A DNA stretch of 19,740 nucleotides, taken from the NCBI GenBank assembly GCA_027005175.1, contig JALTMC010000305.1, forward strand, positions 1-19,740, written 5' to 3'. Below, piece after piece: positions 17,176 to 19,740 of this stretch. Both the position numbers and the translations under genes were made by a program. Under the pieces are notes generated by a model. That model had not been told where the DNA came from, made no database searches, and saw only the letters and a program-made list of their open reading frames with translations. The stretch is from Myxococcales bacterium. Lineage in GTDB: Bacteria; Myxococcota_C; UBA6777. Within the stretch, counting starts at the first letter, position 1. Each line of letters starts with the position of its first letter.

Positions 17176-18720
17176 TTAAAACCTCGTAACAAAGCGTGCC
17201 TGAAACATATCAATGGCAGCACCTTTACCATTCGCACCAGTCAGCCCAGCACCCGCGAACAAGTGACCGTATAACAAGACTAATTTAACAGAGACAGTTT
17301 TCCAAATATCATATTGAAATGCAAGGGATATATTGAGTTCCATCCCTAGATCTTGTGCCGTTGCTGCCGAGCGACCATACGATGTGGTATTCACACCCCC
17401 TGCTCGAAAAGTTGAAAAAGGATCGATCAGATCTGCGGCAGCACGGGCAAACAGCATTCCCACCTTCAACTCTGTCTTCTTCAAAGCCTGTACGAAGTTG
17501 GCAAAGGGACGATAAGCGATCACAGGTTGGAGATAAAACACATTGCCAACCCGTCCGAGAGATGGGATTTGGTCCGTTCCGCGAGCAGGAAAGCCTGTCC
17601 GTGTTGGTTCTGCTGCTCTGTCTGCCCCATGAGCAGAAATCGCAGACAAAGCACGTTGAAACAAGATCATCGAGGGTTGGTAATCGGGATCAAACCGGAA
17701 CAGGCGACTGACATTATCATCTGTATTGTTGTCACCGGAGGCAAAGCCCAACTCCAAACCAACCCGAATGCCAGCTTTTGGCAGACGCAGAGCCAATCGC
17801 CCCACCGCTCCCATAGACTCTATCCTGAGTCCCTCTTTCCCTTGGTCATTGAGAATACGTGTTGTACTTCCAGTAATCACAGCACCCTCAAAGGCCAGAT
17901 CAAGAGCGACTTGTCCTTTGGCAAAGAGACCTGATGTCTTAACAAAGAGGTCGTACGCTTGCGCATCGATACGACTTCCATTTTGGTCTTGTTGGCTGCG
18001 AATGGCAACATAAATCCCGGCAAAGATGTCTTTCTTTTGACGATAGAAGAGAGAAAAGGCTCCTTGGAACGCAAGGTCGCCTTTCACCAACTCTGCAAAC
18101 TCATCGCGAAAAACGATATCAAATCCAGCTGCGAGAAACAATCTTTTGCTAATGGGTAAATTGGTGAAAGGCCTTGCGATGGGAATGACCCAGATCAATC
18201 GTTCGACAATGTCACCATACCGAGGAGCGGCGAACTCACCGGTTTGCGTCTGTCCATTGTTGGCCACAATACCCAGCCCCCAATGACTGGGCTGCTGCCC
18301 CAATCGGAACACACCGACAGGGGAGATCCATTGGACCCACAGGTGACGCGGATCGACAGGAATAAAGCCCTCCACTTGCGAACGTATCGGAGAGAAGAAC
18401 TTGCTGCCTATATCCGTGGTGATACCGTAGAGATTGTCAAACTTCACAACGTCGATCTGACCGAAGATGCTGAAGGTTTTTCCAATATGAAAGGCCGGAG
18501 AGAGGCGCAACCTGTTGTGTACGCGACCCGACTCCGGATTCCCCACCGTCTTGCCCAGCTCATCGAGAGGAAAGTCATTCATAAAATCATAGAAGAAACG
18601 GTACTGTCCATCGATATCCAATCGCATGGACTCACCTATTTTTATAGGAACAGCCTGACTTGTCGGGAGTTTACCGACAAAACACAAAGCTCCAACAAGA
18701 AAAACGAACAACAACCGCAT
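17176..18720 (-). CDS. Outer-membrane beta-barrel (porin-like) protein
   Basis: This 514-residue protein begins with a clear signal peptide (MRLLFVFLVGALCFVG..., cleavage near TSQA). Alternating polar/hydrophobic strands follow (for example GQYRFFYDF, FSIFGQIDVVKFDN, FRLGQQPSHWGLG), and the chain ends in Phe (RFVTRF), the usual C-terminal signature of barrels assembled by the BAM machinery. It may belong to the uncharacterised deltaproteobacterial TIGR04551-type outer-membrane proteins, but this is a memory-based guess. It is the first gene of a two-gene operon; its stop is 4 bases from the start of the hydrolase gene, so translational coupling is likely. The two products may act together at the outer membrane, for example in nutrient release and uptake; that is inference. 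The start is set by the strong GGAGG 8 bases upstream. Confidence 0.85.
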   Translation of the reverse strand: MRLLFVFLVGALCFVGKLPTSQAVPIKIGESMRLDIDGQYRFFYDFMNDFPLDELGKTVGNPESGRVHNRLRLSPAFHIGKTFSIFGQIDVVKFDNLYGITTDIGSKFFSPIRSQVEGFIPVDPRHLWVQWISPVGVFRLGQQPSHWGLGIVANNGQTQTGEFAAPRYGDIVERLIWVIPIARPFTNLPISKRLFLAAGFDIVFRDEFAELVKGDLAFQGAFSLFYRQKKDIFAGIYVAIRSQQDQNGSRIDAQAYDLFVKTSGLFAKGQVALDLAFEGAVITGSTTRILNDQGKEGLRIESMGAVGRLALRLPKAGIRVGLELGFASGDNNTDDNVSRLFRFDPDYQPSMILFQRALSAISAHGADRAAEPTRTGFPARGTDQIPSLGRVGNVFYLQPVIAYRPFANFVQALKKTELKVGMLFARAAADLIDPFSTFRAGGVNTTSYGRSAATAQDLGMELNISLAFQYDIWKTVSVKLVLLYGHLFAGAGLTGANGKGAAIDMFQARFVTRF

Positions 18721-18728
18721 ATGCACTA

Positions 18729-18733
18729 CCTCC
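18729..18733 (-). promoter_or_regulatory. Ribosome binding site of the beta-barrel gene
   Basis: GGAGG on the minus strand lies 8 bases before the ATG at 18720. The alternative GTG at 18735 overlaps this site and would precede the signal peptide with extra residues (MEVVH), so the ATG is preferred. Confidence 0.75.
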
Positions 18734-18735
18734 AC

Positions 18736-19271
18736 AAAGGAAATTCCATGTTCATCCTAGAATGCGCAAAAGAAAACCACATTGAACAGCAGAAATCAAC
18801 ACGATTTTGGATTCTGCCTTCGATTGATGTCCTGTGGTTGGTCCTGAATGGCTGACCTTAATCCACCGCCCAAATGGCACGGTCCTTGAATGCCTAAGGA
18901 TTGCCGTCTTTGGCACTCACCTATTTGGTGAACATCAATTTTCTCTATCCTATGTGCAGCTAGAGCCAGAAAGATCGGGCGGTGAATCGTGGCTGAGAGA
19001 AGAGCTTGACAAAAAAACAGAAGTTTTGTGATTGGGCAGAACACTACACGAAAGTCAAAAGTGTCACTTTGTGACATACGTTGCGAAACATATTGGTTTT
19101 GAAGTGAAGTTTAGATGTGCTCGTATGGATGCAGACACCAAGTGCTCATCATGCGTTTCATGAGACTCCCTCATCGAAGATATGCGCTCGAACTCATCGG
19201 GCTCCAGCTAGGCTTTAGAGTCGAGTATTTACTGGGCATTGTATTTCACAAGAAAACCTTTTACTCGCAAA
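18736..19271. other. Intergenic stretch without a supported gene
   Basis: Short open frames exist on both strands (plus 18834-19031, plus 19115-19333, minus 19077-18796). None has a convincing ribosome binding site, recognisable family or natural protein composition. The stretch must hold the promoter of the barrel/hydrolase operon, but I cannot pick convincing -35/-10 boxes. TTGACA at 19006-19011 on the plus strand has no matching -10. Small inverted repeats occur at 18917-18931 (TCACC/GGTGA) and 19062-19076. It may contain gene remnants too degraded to name. Confidence 0.5.
19062..19076. promoter_or_regulatory. Perfect inverted repeat, possible operator
   Basis: TGTCAC and GTGACA flank a 3-base TTT spacer, giving two perfect 6-bp arms. 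It resembles a dimeric regulator site and is too short and AT-spaced for a terminator. It lies about 340 bases upstream of the barrel gene start. The regulator is unknown and chance occurrence is possible. Confidence 0.3.
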
Positions 19272-19383
19272 AATTAGAGCTGAACCAAACAAATAACCTG
19301 CACTTACTTTTCCTTCAAAGACTCAAGAATTAGGTCTGAACCTAACGAATAACCTGCACTTACTTTTCCTTCAAAGACTTAAG
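19272..19383. repeat. 56-bp tandem duplication spanning the 3' end of the right-edge gene
   Basis: 19272-19327 and 19328-19383 are two adjacent copies of a 56-base unit that differ at only five positions. The right copy contains the last seven codons and stop of the minus-strand gene at 19360-19740. The left copy repeats those codons and stop in the downstream flank (LESLKEK-stop against LKSLKEK-stop). Confidence 0.9.
19330..19345 (-). terminator. Possible weak terminator hairpin
   Basis: TTAGGT and ACCTAA pair perfectly around a 4-base loop, 14 bases beyond the stop of the right-edge gene. The following minus-strand sequence is only moderately T-rich (TTCTTG). The matching position in the neighbouring 56-bp copy has lost the pairing. 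The stem is short and AT-rich, so this is tentative. Confidence 0.3.
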
Positions 19384-19740
19384 AAGATGACGAAAGTCTT
19401 TGGAGCTTTCAAGCTCCGGTATTTGCCCCATCAAATATTGAAGTTGCTCCAGTGTAAGTTCGTTCATCTGTTCCAAAGTCGTCTTTCTCATCTTTGGAAA
19501 AAGTTGATGAGCCAAAACATGCACCCCGCCAAGTAATGCCTTACGAGATTTTTCCACCAGAGCTTTCTCCCGAACTTCTGCTTCTCGTAGAGCCTCTTCT
19601 CGCGCTATGTCTACCAGGGCTTTCTCACGAGCTTCTGCTTCTCGTAGAGCCTCTTCTCGCGCTATGTCTATCAGGGCTTTCTCACGAGCTTCTCGTAAAG
19701 TAGTTTGTAGTTCAATAAGATCTTCAAGTTCTTCATTGCT
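19360..19740 (-). CDS. C-terminal part of an Rpn/DUF4351-like protein (5' end beyond right edge)
   Basis: The minus-strand frame is open from the right edge to a TAA at 19360-19362, giving the last 126 residues of a longer protein. The first 60 or so are charged, helical, repeated units (EKAL[IV]DIAREEALREAEAR, 19 residues each), likely coiled coil. They are followed by RKALLGGVHVLAHQLFP and a tail (LTLEQLQYLMGQIPELES) resembling the DUF4351 segment that ends many Rpn-family, PD-(D/E)XK nuclease/putative transposase-like proteins. If so, the catalytic domain lies outside the window. A GTG at 19557 is internal, not the start. The family call rests on pattern memory; a generic coiled-coil protein is the alternative. 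Confidence 0.6.
   Translation of the reverse strand, partial: SNEELEDLIELQTTLREAREKALIDIAREEALREAEAREKALVDIAREEALREAEVREKALVEKSRKALLGGVHVLAHQLFPKMRKTTLEQMNELTLEQLQYLMGQIPELESSKDFRHLLKSLKEK
19570..19683 (-). repeat. In-frame 57-bp tandem repeat in the Rpn/DUF4351-like gene
   Basis: Two full copies (19683-19627 and 19626-19570, read on the minus strand) differ at three of 57 positions, flanked on both sides by partial, more diverged copies. Each encodes 19 residues. Because 57 is a multiple of three, copy number can change without a frameshift. Confidence 0.9.

Noticed and set aside
18244-18855. 203-codon plus-strand open frame
   Set aside because: It is antisense to the barrel gene's signal peptide and N-terminal strands and has no family resemblance.
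19006-19011. Perfect TTGACA -35 box on the plus strand
   Set aside because: No -10-like sequence at 16-18 bases spacing and no plus-strand gene downstream.
18796-19077. 93-codon minus-strand open frame between the barrel gene and the right-edge gene
   Set aside because: No ribosome binding site or family resemblance; composition looks non-coding.
19115-19333. 72-codon plus-strand open frame
   Set aside because: It runs antisense into the duplicated 3' end of the right-edge gene, has no clear ribosome binding site and no known motif.

Overview
The window looks like a chromosomal segment from a deltaproteobacterial or Myxococcota/Bradymonadota-type Gram-negative with middling GC. The best taxonomic clue is the C-terminus of the giant protein at 3697-13809: a GCGC motif, a hydrophobic helix and an RRRR tail, as in MYXO-CTERM surface sorting tails. 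The beta-barrel protein at 17176-18720 also implies an outer membrane. The taxonomic call is inference. I see no rRNA, tRNA, CRISPR array, integrase or intact insertion sequence.

Left part, plus strand (1-13809): three co-directional genes. The first, open at the left edge, is a transglutaminase-fold protein with an intact Cys-His-Asp triad and a membrane-embedded C-terminus. The second is a small six-helix membrane protein of unknown function. The third encodes a 3370-residue secreted protein. In order it carries a signal peptide, a squalene-cyclase-like alpha-toroid, five CARDB domains, FN3 domains that appear interrupted by discoidin-like domains, a sixth CARDB, a von Willebrand A domain, two more CARDBs, an FG-GAP propeller, Ig-like domains, an NHL/SMP-30-like propeller, an acidic linker and the sorting tail. 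Together these could form a cell-surface adhesion or recognition locus; that functional reading is inference.

Middle part, minus strand (13806-18720): a tight two-gene operon, transcribed right to left. It encodes an outer-membrane beta-barrel protein and then a large exported alpha/beta hydrolase with visible Ser-Asp-His residues and calcium-loop-like Asp-rich motifs. The hydrolase gene converges on the giant gene, and both stop codons lie in one CTAG palindrome (13806-13809), leaving no spacer.

Right part (18721-19740): a roughly 550-base stretch with no gene I can support, containing a perfect inverted repeat. It is followed by the 3' end of a minus-strand gene that runs off the right edge. 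Its product is an amphipathic repeat protein resembling the C-terminus of Rpn/DUF4351 (PD-(D/E)XK nuclease-like) proteins. This gene contains an in-frame 57-bp tandem repeat, and its last codons, stop and downstream flank are tandemly duplicated as a 56-bp unit.
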